Assembly (NCBI RefSeq): GCF_002302635.1
Contig: NZ_CP022387.1
Location: 1,302,001-1,366,000, forward strand
Length of the DNA stretch: 64,000 bases
Source: Capnocytophaga stomatis
Lineage (GTDB): Bacteria > Bacteroidota > Bacteroidia > Flavobacteriales > Flavobacteriaceae
Reading direction: 5' to 3'
The notes under the pieces: model-generated
The model's input: the letters and a program-made list of their open reading frames with translations, nothing else
Told to the model about the DNA's origin: nothing
Database searches by the model: none
Shown: one piece after another, positions 33,460 through 41,588 of the stretch
Position numbering within the stretch: the stretch's first letter is position 1
How the letters are laid out: each line of letters opens with the position of its first letter
Position numbers and translations under genes: made by a program

Positions 33460-34092
33460 CTATTTTTCCATACGTAATATTTCGTCAAAACCAGAAAAAA
33501 CTTCATCAGCTTCCGTTAGAACTTCAGACGAGCCAATCCCAATGGTTTTCATTCCGGCTCGTTTAGCCGCTTCAATACCTGCTTCAGCATCTTCAAAAAC
33601 CACACAATCCGAGTTGGAAAGCCCTAATTTTTTGGCTGCCGTTACGAAAACTTCGGGGTCGGGTTTGGCTTTGGTAACATCATTTCCGTCCACAATGGCA
33701 TCAAAATACGAAATTATCCCGAGCTTTTGCAAAATCGGACGGGCATTTTTACTTGCCGAACCAAGAGCAATCTTTATATTTTCTTGCTTTGCCTTCTCCA
33801 AGAATGCTTTAACCCCAGGTAATATATCGTTTTCGTTCATCTTTTCCACATACGTGAGATAATCGGCATTTTTGCGAGTGGCAAGCTCATCGAACTTTTC
33901 GGACGAAACCGAAACGCTAGCCCAATTCAATATTTTTTGAAGCGAATCAACACGGCTCACACCCTTAAGCTGCTCGTTAAGCTCGTGAGTAAGCTGAAAA
34001 CCAAATTCTTCCCCAATTTTTTTCCAAGCCAAGAAATGAAACTTTGCCGTATCCACAATCACGCCATCTAAATCAAATATATATCCTTTCAT
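33460..34092 (-). CDS. pgmB: Beta-phosphoglucomutase
   Basis: HAD-superfamily mutase converting beta-D-glucose-1-phosphate, the maltose phosphorylase product, to glucose-6-phosphate. The nucleophile and acid/base are D7 and D9 in FDLDGVIVDT, the cap domain follows (residues 15-90), then the HAD motif II serine in LGSASKNA, the lysine in TKAKPDPEVF and the metal-binding VFEDAEAG. At 210 residues it has normal length. It lies on the same strand as the SLC45-like permease gene upstream (193 bp of repeat-rich DNA between) and the phosphorylase gene downstream (with three small genes between). Confidence 0.93.
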   Translation of the reverse strand: MKGYIFDLDGVIVDTAKFHFLAWKKIGEEFGFQLTHELNEQLKGVSRVDSLQKILNWASVSVSSEKFDELATRKNADYLTYVEKMNENDILPGVKAFLEKAKQENIKIALGSASKNARPILQKLGIISYFDAIVDGNDVTKAKPDPEVFVTAAKKLGLSNSDCVVFEDAEAGIEAAKRAGMKTIGIGSSEVLTEADEVFSGFDEILRMEK

Positions 34093-34285
34093 TTGTTAAG
34101 TATAAAGTTAAAAGTTTTAAGTATAAAAAAACCAAGTTGCAAGTGTAAAGTTGCAAGGATAAAGGATAAAGTGTAAAGGATAAAGAACCAAGTTACAAGT
34201 TACAAGTTGTAAGTTATAAGTGTAAAGGATAAATATTTAATCTCTAACTACTGATTCCTAACCACTAACCCCTAATTCCTATTGC
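34093..34285. repeat. Intergenic low-complexity repeat patch
   Basis: The gap between pgmB and the permease gene is made of related words: AAGTATAAAG, AAGGATAAAG, GTGTAAAGGATAAAG, AACCAAGTTACAAGTTACAAG and, at the end, CTAACCACTAACCCCTAATT and CCTATTGCCTA. The same words fill 4885-5107 and 60950-61020. No gene was seen. Confidence 0.8.
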
Positions 34286-35788
34286 CTACTTTATGGAATC
34301 TTTCACCCGAAGAGTTAAAAATCCTGCCAAAATCATTGCACATCCTCCGATAATCAAAGCATAAATAGGCTGGTTATCAAAGAATTTACTCACCACCGAA
34401 CCTAAAATCGTAGCGGCAACAATCTGCGGAAGTACAATAAAGAAGTTAAACACTCCCATATAGTATCCCATTTTGTTGGACGGCAACGCCCCCGAAAGAA
34501 TCGCGTATGGCATCGAAAGAATACTTGCCCAAGCAATCCCCACACCTATCATTGAGAGAATGAGCATATTAGGGTCGGAAATGAAATAAATGGAAATCAA
34601 TCCTAACCCTCCGAAAACCAAACAAATAAGATGTGTTACCTTTCGGCTTGTTGCCCTTGCCATCACCGGAAGCAAAAACGCTACCAATGCTGCCACACCG
34701 TTATAAACTGCAAAAAGTACCGAAACCCAGTCCGCTCCCTGATTGTAAAGCTCTGATGTAGTGTCCTTTTCGGGAACTCCGTAGATATGCCCCGTTACGG
34801 CTGCCGTGGTGTAAATCCACATTGAAAAGAGAGCAAACCACGAGAAAAATTGCACCCAAGCCAGTTGTTTCATCGTTTTGGGCATATAAAGCATATCGGT
34901 AGTGATGGTTACGAAACCGTTTTCGGAAAATCCTTTACGATGTGCTAAAGCCGTCAGCAAGAAGGAAGCTCCCAGACCTATCAATCCGAAAGAAAGTATG
35001 AATAATTCTTTTTCTAATTCTATTTGAAAGAGAGCAAAAGTCAAAAGCAACCCAACTGTCAAAGCGATAGTTCCTGCGGTGGTTAATCGGTTGGATTTTT
35101 CGGCAGAAGTAACCGTTTCGGTGTATTTTTCTTCATTTTTCTCACTTTCAAAGGATTTCAATTCTTCTGGAGAATATTCTTTACTGGAGAAAACCGTCCA
35201 GCAAACCGCCACTAAAAACACAATCGCACCAGCGTAGAACGACCATTTCACCGAATCGGGAATAACCCCTTCAGGAGCCGTATTGCTGATTCCGAAGTAA
35301 TTCGTGTAAATATACGGTAAAGCCGAACCTACAACCGCTCCCACTCCGATGAAAAAACTTTGCATTGCAAATCCTGTAGTTCTTTGGCTGTCAGGGAGAT
35401 TGTCGCCAACAAAAGCTCGAAAAGGCTCCATTGAAATATTGATAGAGGCATCCATCATCCAAAGCGTTCCGGCGGCAATCCAGAGTGAAGGCGAATTAGG
35501 CATAATACACAGTGCGATAGAAGATAAAATCGCACCGATTAAAAAGTACGGTCGGCGACGCCCAAGACGTGTCCAAGTTCGGTCGCTGATGTACCCGATA
35601 ATGGGCTGAATAATCAGTCCCGTAACGGGAGCGGCAATCCACAAGATAGGAATGCTTTCCACACTGGCTCCCAATGTTTCAAATATCCGTGAGGTATTGG
35701 CATTCTGCAAGGCAAACCCAAATTGGATACCCAAAAAACCAAAACTCATATTCCATATTTCCCAAAAACTTAATTTTCGTTTTTCCAT
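34286..35788 (-). CDS. SLC45-like MFS sugar (maltose) permease
   Basis: A 500-residue inner-membrane transporter with about twelve hydrophobic segments. It shows the N-terminal FWEIWNMSFGFLGIQFGFAL typical of the GPH/SLC45-like group in Bacteroidota and the MFS loop motif DRTWTRLGRRRPYFLIG (about residues 68-84). The central cytoplasmic loop (EELKSFESEKNEEKYTE) is charged. Substrate specificity for maltose is inferred from pgmB and the GH65 phosphorylase downstream on the same strand; sucrose or other disaccharides are possible. It has a promoter with a perfect -7 box and correct spacing about 140 bp upstream. Confidence 0.87.
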   Translation of the reverse strand: MEKRKLSFWEIWNMSFGFLGIQFGFALQNANTSRIFETLGASVESIPILWIAAPVTGLIIQPIIGYISDRTWTRLGRRRPYFLIGAILSSIALCIMPNSPSLWIAAGTLWMMDASINISMEPFRAFVGDNLPDSQRTTGFAMQSFFIGVGAVVGSALPYIYTNYFGISNTAPEGVIPDSVKWSFYAGAIVFLVAVCWTVFSSKEYSPEELKSFESEKNEEKYTETVTSAEKSNRLTTAGTIALTVGLLLTFALFQIELEKELFILSFGLIGLGASFLLTALAHRKGFSENGFVTITTDMLYMPKTMKQLAWVQFFSWFALFSMWIYTTAAVTGHIYGVPEKDTTSELYNQGADWVSVLFAVYNGVAALVAFLLPVMARATSRKVTHLICLVFGGLGLISIYFISDPNMLILSMIGVGIAWASILSMPYAILSGALPSNKMGYYMGVFNFFIVLPQIVAATILGSVVSKFFDNQPIYALIIGGCAMILAGFLTLRVKDSIK

Positions 35789-35818
35789 CTCAATTACATT
35801 TACATATGACTACCCCAA

Positions 35819-35833
35819 TTGGCATACTGCCAA
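35819..35833. promoter_or_regulatory. Palindrome in the permease leader
   Basis: TTGGCA-TAC-TGCCAA, a perfect inverted repeat with a 3-bp centre, 31 bp before the permease start and downstream of its predicted transcription start. It may be an operator or a small hairpin. It does not resemble the mapA palindromes. Confidence 0.35.
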
Positions 35834-35935
35834 CAAAGCAATTTATTACGTATTTTTCAATAGGAAGCAACCTCCCCTACTTTAAATATCAAATGGGCAG
35901 ATTACTATTTTTGAGAAGTATGTGAATTGTTGCGA

Positions 35936-35966
35936 CAAATGTATGAATTTTTTCAAGAAAAACAAA
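35936..35966 (-). promoter_or_regulatory. Promoter of the SLC45-like permease
   Basis: TTTG (35966-35963), a 19-nt spacer and TACATTTG (35943-35936) on the minus strand: a complete consensus. Transcription would start near 35930, giving a leader of about 140 nt. The remainder of the 320-bp gap is AT-rich and shows no ORF. Confidence 0.75.
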
Positions 35967-36029
35967 ATTATATTACTTCTGTCACTCTCTTTCTTTTGCA
36001 AAAGAATCCGTTTATTCAACAAAAAAACA

Positions 36030-36037
36030 TATCTTTG
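36030..36037 (+). promoter_or_regulatory. -7 box of the glycosyltransferase genes
   Basis: TATCTTTG matches TAnnTTTG, with transcription predicted near 36043 and a leader of about 66 nt. No TTTG at the proper distance. Confidence 0.45.
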
Positions 36038-36108
36038 CGATACGGGAATATTCTTTACTTCTTTGTTTAAAATCAGAACAATCAAATAATTCGTAAATTA
36101 AAAAATGA

Positions 36109-36867
36109 ATGAAAATATCCGTAGTCATCAATACATATAATGCTGAAAAACATCTGCAAACAGTTCTGGAAACTGTAAAGGATTTTGATGAAATTGTGAT
36201 TTGTGATATGTACAGCACGGACAGAACCATCGAAATTGCAGGGAAATACAATTGTAAAATCATTTATCACGAGCGTTTTACGTATGTGGAACCAGCTCGG
36301 AATTTTGCTATTCATCAAGCTGAAAATGAATGGGTTTTAGTAATTGACGCTGATGAGACTGTTCCTCCAAAATTAAAAGAATATCTGTACGACATTATCA
36401 AAACTCCAAACTTGGGAGGAGTTTATATTCCGTTTAAAAATTTCTTTATAAACAAATGGATGCGGTCAGCATATCCTGACTTCAAATTGCGATTTTTCAG
36501 AAAAGAAGGTGCTTATTGGCCTAATGAAATTCATTCCACCGTAAAGGTAAAAGGCGATGTAATAAAAATCCCGAGAGGAAGAACTGATTTGGCTTCTGAC
36601 CATTTGGCAAATGATTCCGTCAGTACAATTTTAAGAAAAACAGACACTTACAGTGACGCTGAAATTGAGCGGAAAAAGAATAAAAAAATCACGACTTTCG
36701 GTCTTATTTTTTCTCCATTTTTTTGGTTTATAAAATATTACTTCATCAAAAAAGGATTTCTGGACGGAAAAAAAGGATTCATATTTGCCTGTCTTAAGGC
36801 ACAATCAAAATTGGTAATATTAGCAAAAGTATACGAATATCAAGAGCAAAATAAAGTAACAAAATGA
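36109..36867 (+). CDS. Glycosyltransferase family 2 (WaaE/KdtX-like)
   Basis: A 252-residue GT-A enzyme, cytoplasmic or membrane-associated. The nucleotide-sugar site begins with SVVINTYNAEKHL, and the metal-binding DxD equivalent is in WVLVIDADETVPP (about residues 76-88). The pattern ICDMYSTDRT and the C-terminal region (FRKEGAYWPNEIHSTV; LASDHLANDS) resemble the GT2 group of LPS core heptose/glucose transferases. First of three glycosyltransferase genes; its stop codon overlaps the next start as ATGA, so translation is coupled. Donor and acceptor are unknown. Confidence 0.88.
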   Translation: MKISVVINTYNAEKHLQTVLETVKDFDEIVICDMYSTDRTIEIAGKYNCKIIYHERFTYVEPARNFAIHQAENEWVLVIDADETVPPKLKEYLYDIIKTPNLGGVYIPFKNFFINKWMRSAYPDFKLRFFRKEGAYWPNEIHSTVKVKGDVIKIPRGRTDLASDHLANDSVSTILRKTDTYSDAEIERKKNKKITTFGLIFSPFFWFIKYYFIKKGFLDGKKGFIFACLKAQSKLVILAKVYEYQEQNKVTK

Positions 36868-37664
36868 AAGTAAGCCTTATAATAACTACTTACAATTGGG
36901 AAGAGGCACTGGAGCTGGTTCTTAAAAGTGTTTTAAGACAAAACATTCTGCCTGATGAAGTTATTGTTGCAGATGATGGCTCCGGAAACAAAACAAAATC
37001 ATTAATCAATGAATATAAAAAACTATTTCCTGTACCTTTACACCACATATGGCACGAGGACAACGGCTTTAGGCTTTCAGCTATTCGCAATAAGGCTATA
37101 GAAAAAGCTCAATATGAGTATATTATTCAAATTGATGGCGATGTGATTTTACATCCTAAATTCATTGAAGACCACAAAAAGTATGCCTGCAAAAATTGCT
37201 TTGTAACGGGTTCTCGTGTTATGCTGGGAGCGAAAACAACTGAGAAAATAATTGAAAACAAGTCGTTACTTTTCAGCTTCATAAACAGAGAAAATTCCAA
37301 TAAATTCAACGGCATTTACTTTCCCTTGTTTAATAATCTATTCAGTCATCCTAAAAATAAGCCTATAGAACGCCTAATAGTTCGTGTAAGAGGCTGTAAT
37401 ATGGCATTCTGGCGTGAAGATTTAATTGCAGTAAATGGATATGATGAAAACTTTGTTGGCTGGGGGCGTGAAGACTCAGAAATAGTTACGAGGCTTATAA
37501 AAAAAGGTGTTTACAGAAAAAAAATCAAATTTGCTGCCATCCAATATCATCTTTATCACAAAACTAGCTCAAAGGATAATCTAAAAACAAATGAAGAAAT
37601 ACTTCAAAAAGCTTTATTAAGCAACTCATTCAGAGTAAAAAACGGTATTTTGAAAATCAATTAA
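36864..37664 (+). CDS. Glycosyltransferase family 2 with galactosyltransferase C-terminal segment
   Basis: A 266-residue GT-A enzyme. It starts SLIITTYNWEEALELVL, with ADDGS (donor binding) near residue 38 and DGDVILHP as the DxD site near 90. The segment GWGREDSEIVTRL near residue 208 is the signature of the Glyco_transf_7C group (chondroitin synthase and beta-1,4-galactosyltransferase-like), which contributes the catalytic acid. Its start overlaps the previous stop by four bases and the next gene begins 3 bp after its stop. Role in outer-membrane glycan assembly is inferred from the neighbours. Confidence 0.88.
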   Translation: MKVSLIITTYNWEEALELVLKSVLRQNILPDEVIVADDGSGNKTKSLINEYKKLFPVPLHHIWHEDNGFRLSAIRNKAIEKAQYEYIIQIDGDVILHPKFIEDHKKYACKNCFVTGSRVMLGAKTTEKIIENKSLLFSFINRENSNKFNGIYFPLFNNLFSHPKNKPIERLIVRVRGCNMAFWREDLIAVNGYDENFVGWGREDSEIVTRLIKKGVYRKKIKFAAIQYHLYHKTSSKDNLKTNEEILQKALLSNSFRVKNGILKIN

Positions 37665-37667
37665 AGT

Positions 37668-38636
37668 ATGAGTAGTCCATTAATTTCGATTATAGTACCC
37701 ATTTATAATGTAGGAAAGCACATCAAAAGATGCATTGATTCGCTACTTTGCCAAACCTATGAAAACATTGAAATTTTAATAATCAATGATGGAAGTACAG
37801 ACAATACCTCTCAGATTCTTTCCGATTATGCCAACGAAAAAAAAATTTATATTTTTCATCAAGAAAACAAGGGAGTCTCCTTTAGTAGAAACTTTGGTAT
37901 AAAACAATCAAAAGGTGATTATATTTGTTTTGTAGATGGGGACGATTATGTTTCACCTCATTATTGCGAAAAATTATATGAAAATATAGCGAAACATAGC
38001 GCAGATATAAGTATTTGTCGTTTTCAAAAGGTTTTTAATAACGAAATAGCTCCCATAAAAACAGATGGTCAAACAAAAATATACTCGCAAATAGAGGCAC
38101 TTTCTTTAATTTTTGAGGATAAGGAATTACAAAGTCACCCTTGGGGAAAACTCTTTAAGAAGGAAATAATATGTGATGTTTCTTTTCCCACGGATAGAAA
38201 GGCTTATGAGGATTATGTGACCATTTTTCGAATCATCTCAAAATCAAGTAGAGTAGTTGTTTTTAATGAGGTACTATATTATTACATATTTTATCCGAAT
38301 AGCTTAAGTAACAATGTAAGTACCCAAATGTACTATGAATTTTTTACCGCCTTAATGGAGATGTATGACTATGCCAAAACAAGAAAAAATGAGCTTCCTC
38401 GGTGGAAATATTTTATTAAAAAAACAGCGAGACAAACACTCTCTTGTGCAAAAAACATATCTATCCACAAAAAAACAGCAAGTGATCATTCTATGATTAG
38501 AAATCTTCAAAAGGAAATCAAGAGATTTTATCTTTCTGAAAAAGAATACATACCTTTCTCTATTAAATGGAAGTTTTTTTTATTTTTGAACGTCCCTAGC
38601 TTGTATAATCTGTATATTTCCTACAAAAAAACTTAG
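37668..38636 (+). CDS. Glycosyltransferase family 2 (EpsJ/WcaA-like)
   Basis: A 322-residue GT-A enzyme with the classic start PLISIIVPIYNVGKHIKRCI, NDGSTDNT (about residues 42-49) and FVDGDDYVSP as the DxD motif (about 92-101). The C-terminal third is basic, with a short hydrophobic end likely to touch the membrane. It belongs with the capsule/exopolysaccharide-type GT2 enzymes. Third of the coupled glycosyltransferase set. Its stop overlaps by four bases, tail to tail, with the stop of the O-antigen ligase gene on the other strand, leaving no room for a terminator. Confidence 0.88.
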   Translation: MSSPLISIIVPIYNVGKHIKRCIDSLLCQTYENIEILIINDGSTDNTSQILSDYANEKKIYIFHQENKGVSFSRNFGIKQSKGDYICFVDGDDYVSPHYCEKLYENIAKHSADISICRFQKVFNNEIAPIKTDGQTKIYSQIEALSLIFEDKELQSHPWGKLFKKEIICDVSFPTDRKAYEDYVTIFRIISKSSRVVVFNEVLYYYIFYPNSLSNNVSTQMYYEFFTALMEMYDYAKTRKNELPRWKYFIKKTARQTLSCAKNISIHKKTASDHSMIRNLQKEIKRFYLSEKEYIPFSIKWKFFLFLNVPSLYNLYISYKKT

Positions 38637-40024
38637 TTATCTTTTGCACTAACAGTTTTAACGTCCGCAAAAAATATGAAAAATAGGAAAGGAACAGTTA
38701 TATAAGTTCCTAAATAAAAACAAAACAACACATCAGTATTCATAATTAGTAGAAATATCAGCATTGTATACTGTATAATTCGGTCTTTTATTTTTAAAAC
38801 ACTTATTATCCAAAACACAAACAAAGCAAGCCCAATAATCCCTAAATCAATAAAAACAGAAATAAAATCATTGTGAACATGGAAAATCCCTGTATCTTTC
38901 ATTATGAAACGTTGTGTTGCAGTTCCTTCTCCAAAAAGTAGACTTTGATTAATTATCTGATTATAAACAATATTAAAAGTATTGTTCCGTATCGGATCTG
39001 AAAAGTAGCTTGTCTTTGTAGTCAAAAAAGCAATTGCCGCTATTGCAAAAATGACAGCTAAAGTCATTAAAATATATTTTTTTAAAGGTGAAATCCTATC
39101 ACTGAAATGAAACCATACAAGCAAAGCAATCGCTATGAAATATCCTAAAATACCTATTCTTGATTGAACTATAAACACAAAGAACAAAAGTAAAACAGCA
39201 TATAATATTATCTCGTAAACAGAAATTAAATTAGGTTTTTCCCTTCGTACAAGAGCACCCAAACCACCAACAACAAGAAAAATCCAAGAAATAAAACTCG
39301 GATGTTTAAAATATGACCAACTTAGAACCTCAAGGAAATTCATGTATGCCTTGTTAAAAGTGAAAAAATTGAATAGTTGATTGTGAGAAAAATCAACATA
39401 AATTAGGTAAAACATGAAATTACAAGCCAAAAGGAATAAAAACAACTTAAAACAAATGTTTATAAAAGCGTATTGCTCTTTTATATTAACGCGAAACCCA
39501 AGACAAATAATCGGAACAAGAAATGAGAAAATCAACATTTCCTCTTTTACCATATCTAAAGTGTATGCTATATTGTCGCTCCAAAGTATCCCTAAATATT
39601 TCATTATTACAAAAGCAAAAAAAGTAAGGATAACGGTATCAGGTTTTTTCCATTTCCTATAGACAAGAGAATATAATCCAGCGATGAACAGTAACAAGAT
39701 ATCGAATCTGAAAGTAATTTTATGTTTATAAGTCCAAAGTAAAACAACACAAGCCGCCACAACAATAGCTATATTACGAAGCCACCGTCCCTTTTGAAAA
39801 AGATAACGATGTTTGATAATAATCCAAGCTGTCACACAAAACAATCCGTAAGTGAAGCTACTATTGATGAACAAATTCCTATAAAATTCATTATCCCAAG
39901 GAAAATCTACAAAGGATATAATTAAAAAAGTTCCTATAATTGGAAGAACAGCCGCCAATATGACCCAATTTTTGAGAATTATTGACTTTTCAATTGCTTG
40001 ATTAAATTTATCCATTGGTTTCAT
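38633..40024 (-). CDS. O-antigen ligase/polymerase-like membrane protein
   Basis: A 463-residue polytopic membrane protein with about twelve hydrophobic segments and one larger periplasmic loop in the C-terminal half. That loop holds FGEGTATQRFIMKDTGIFHVHNDFIS-type features: a glycine-rich start, basic residues and the H-x-H/N-D region found in WaaL/Wzy proteins (FHVHNDF near residue 385). It either joins lipid-linked O-antigen to core or polymerises the repeat; these two cannot be told apart here. The start at 40024 overlaps the previous gene by 17 bp; the internal Met at 40015 also works. Last gene of the operon led by the WecA-like gene. Confidence 0.82.
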   Translation of the reverse strand: MKPMDKFNQAIEKSIILKNWVILAAVLPIIGTFLIISFVDFPWDNEFYRNLFINSSFTYGLFCVTAWIIIKHRYLFQKGRWLRNIAIVVAACVVLLWTYKHKITFRFDILLLFIAGLYSLVYRKWKKPDTVILTFFAFVIMKYLGILWSDNIAYTLDMVKEEMLIFSFLVPIICLGFRVNIKEQYAFINICFKLFLFLLACNFMFYLIYVDFSHNQLFNFFTFNKAYMNFLEVLSWSYFKHPSFISWIFLVVGGLGALVRREKPNLISVYEIILYAVLLLFFVFIVQSRIGILGYFIAIALLVWFHFSDRISPLKKYILMTLAVIFAIAAIAFLTTKTSYFSDPIRNNTFNIVYNQIINQSLLFGEGTATQRFIMKDTGIFHVHNDFISVFIDLGIIGLALFVFWIISVLKIKDRIIQYTMLIFLLIMNTDVLFCFYLGTYITVPFLFFIFFADVKTVSAKDN

Positions 40025-40952
40025 CTAATAAATTAAAAATTTCCGAATCTATTTCTACATCAAATTTTCGAGCAAATAATTTTTGTTCTTGTTGAATAAG
40101 TTCCTGTAAATCTGTAGATTGAAATAAAACAGGAAGCTGACAACCTTTTCTATCCCAATTTACATATGTAACTGAAGGTTTTATCTTAATTCCCACATCC
40201 GATTCCTGCAAATGCATCAGTACAGAATGAAAAAAAATCTCATCGGGAGAAGAAGTAAACTTATAATAATCCTCTAAGTTTTCCTTATTTTCTCGCAGAT
40301 AGAAAACCATTTTCTGAAATGTTTGCTCATTAAAAGCACACCACTGCGAACCTGCGTATTGTTTGGGAAAAATAGGCTTCCTTTCTGGTAATTGAAACAG
40401 TTTCTTCAAATTCGTAAAAGACAATCTTCCCTTCAGAAAGTGAGTTAAAATACGGATTTTTTGCTTTATATTTGTATGAAAAAAAGGTGCATACGAGTTA
40501 CTATCACTACGCTTAGAAGAATGCAAAATATGGTAGTGAAAAATCTTATCCTTTACCACTTTCTTTTTCCATTTCTTCTCTATCGGTATAATTTCTATAA
40601 AATTATAGTCTTTATTAACACTTAGGAATTTATTAATTTCTACCTGATTTTTAATAGGATAATCTTGTCCGCTCATCAATATAACAAATCCCTTTCGGTT
40701 ATCATTCTTGACGGCTTCCATCAAGTTTAACGTTGCTTTTACGATAGAAAAGTCCCCCCAAAAACACTTCTCTCTCTTCGAAATAAAAAAAACGTTAGGT
40801 TTATTGATATCTTTCTGAAAATCATCAATTTTCACTCTTAAATCCAAATGTATGTAAAAGTAAGCCTGCCCATCATCAAGTTTATCTATCATACGAGCAA
40901 GTTGTTTTGGATTTCTATGAGCTAAAATGATATAATTTTTCTGCATAAACAA
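40008..40952 (-). CDS. Core-2/I-branching-type glycosyltransferase (GT14)
   Basis: A 314-residue protein of the GT14 family (beta-1,6-N-acetylglucosaminyltransferase-like). The signature features are present: an N-terminal YIILAHRNPKQLARMI, YIHLDLRV, a cysteine-containing CFWGDFSIVKATL, the strongly conserved LMSGQDYPIKN (about residues 91-101), and the later PKQYAGSQWCAFNE with SPDEIFFHSVLM, which bears the catalytic Glu. Bacterial members decorate surface glycans. It stands between a membrane protein gene (9-bp gap) and the ligase gene (17-bp overlap) in the same operon. Confidence 0.88.
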   Translation of the reverse strand: MFMQKNYIILAHRNPKQLARMIDKLDDGQAYFYIHLDLRVKIDDFQKDINKPNVFFISKREKCFWGDFSIVKATLNLMEAVKNDNRKGFVILMSGQDYPIKNQVEINKFLSVNKDYNFIEIIPIEKKWKKKVVKDKIFHYHILHSSKRSDSNSYAPFFHTNIKQKIRILTHFLKGRLSFTNLKKLFQLPERKPIFPKQYAGSQWCAFNEQTFQKMVFYLRENKENLEDYYKFTSSPDEIFFHSVLMHLQESDVGIKIKPSVTYVNWDRKGCQLPVLFQSTDLQELIQQEQKLFARKFDVEIDSEIFNLLDETNG

Positions 40953-40961
40953 AGTTTTTCA

Positions 40962-41567
40962 TTACTGAACCAGATAAAGCAATATCACTTGTGGCAAAAA
41001 ACCGGCAGCCCAGCTCAGGAAAGAAGCCAAAAGAGTTTGTTGAGTTAGGTACATTCTGGAAGAAGCCACCAAGCCACCTACAAAAATCAAAATAGATATA
41101 ACATACAGCAAATCAATATTATAAAAAACACTCAAAAAAACAGTAAAACCCGTAATTCCGCCCACCAGCATTACCGATAAACTTCCAAATAACTTTAAAA
41201 ATTGCATAAAAACAATCACAAAGCAGCCTATTGCCAAGTTCATTATATATAAATACAATATCGGAAATTTATCTATCGTAATAATTTTCAATGCAATAAC
41301 TATCAGAAGAGAGATATAAGCGTAAAGAATCCATTTTCTCTTTTCAATCGGAACTTCAAAAGGAGAATCTATCCAATTTATCATATGCAAGATGAGATAC
41401 AACAAAGTAGGAACAGCCACCGAAACAATAACTAACATTTTCCAAGCGTTTTTCATTTCCTCAATAGGCAAAAACACAGGGGCTACCAACAAAAAAAGTA
41501 TCATTCCATATATGGGAAACCATATTGGGTGAAATAAAAATGATATGACATAACTTACATATTTCAC
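40962..41567 (-). CDS. Conserved integral membrane protein (PAP2-like remnant?)
   Basis: A 201-residue protein with six hydrophobic segments and no long loops. Its last part, VGGLVASSRMYLTQQTLLASFLSWAAGFLPQ, resembles the last two helices of PAP2-type membrane phosphatases (SR-x-x-L-x-x-H), but the histidine is replaced and the upstream K-x6-RP and PSGH motifs are absent, so catalytic activity of that type is unlikely. Short conserved segments at the N-terminus (FHPIWFPIYGMILF) suggest a flavobacterial family. It lies between mutS (21 bp) and the GT14 gene (9 bp), so it is likely cotranscribed with glycan genes. Confidence 0.65.
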   Translation of the reverse strand: MKYVSYVISFLFHPIWFPIYGMILFLLVAPVFLPIEEMKNAWKMLVIVSVAVPTLLYLILHMINWIDSPFEVPIEKRKWILYAYISLLIVIALKIITIDKFPILYLYIMNLAIGCFVIVFMQFLKLFGSLSVMLVGGITGFTVFLSVFYNIDLLYVISILIFVGGLVASSRMYLTQQTLLASFLSWAAGFLPQVILLYLVQ

Positions 41568-41588
41568 AAAACACTTTTAATCTTTCAA

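Noticed and set aside
40962-41567. PAP2 phosphatase
   Set aside because: The catalytic K-RP, PSGH and final His motifs are missing; only helix-like similarity at the end remains.
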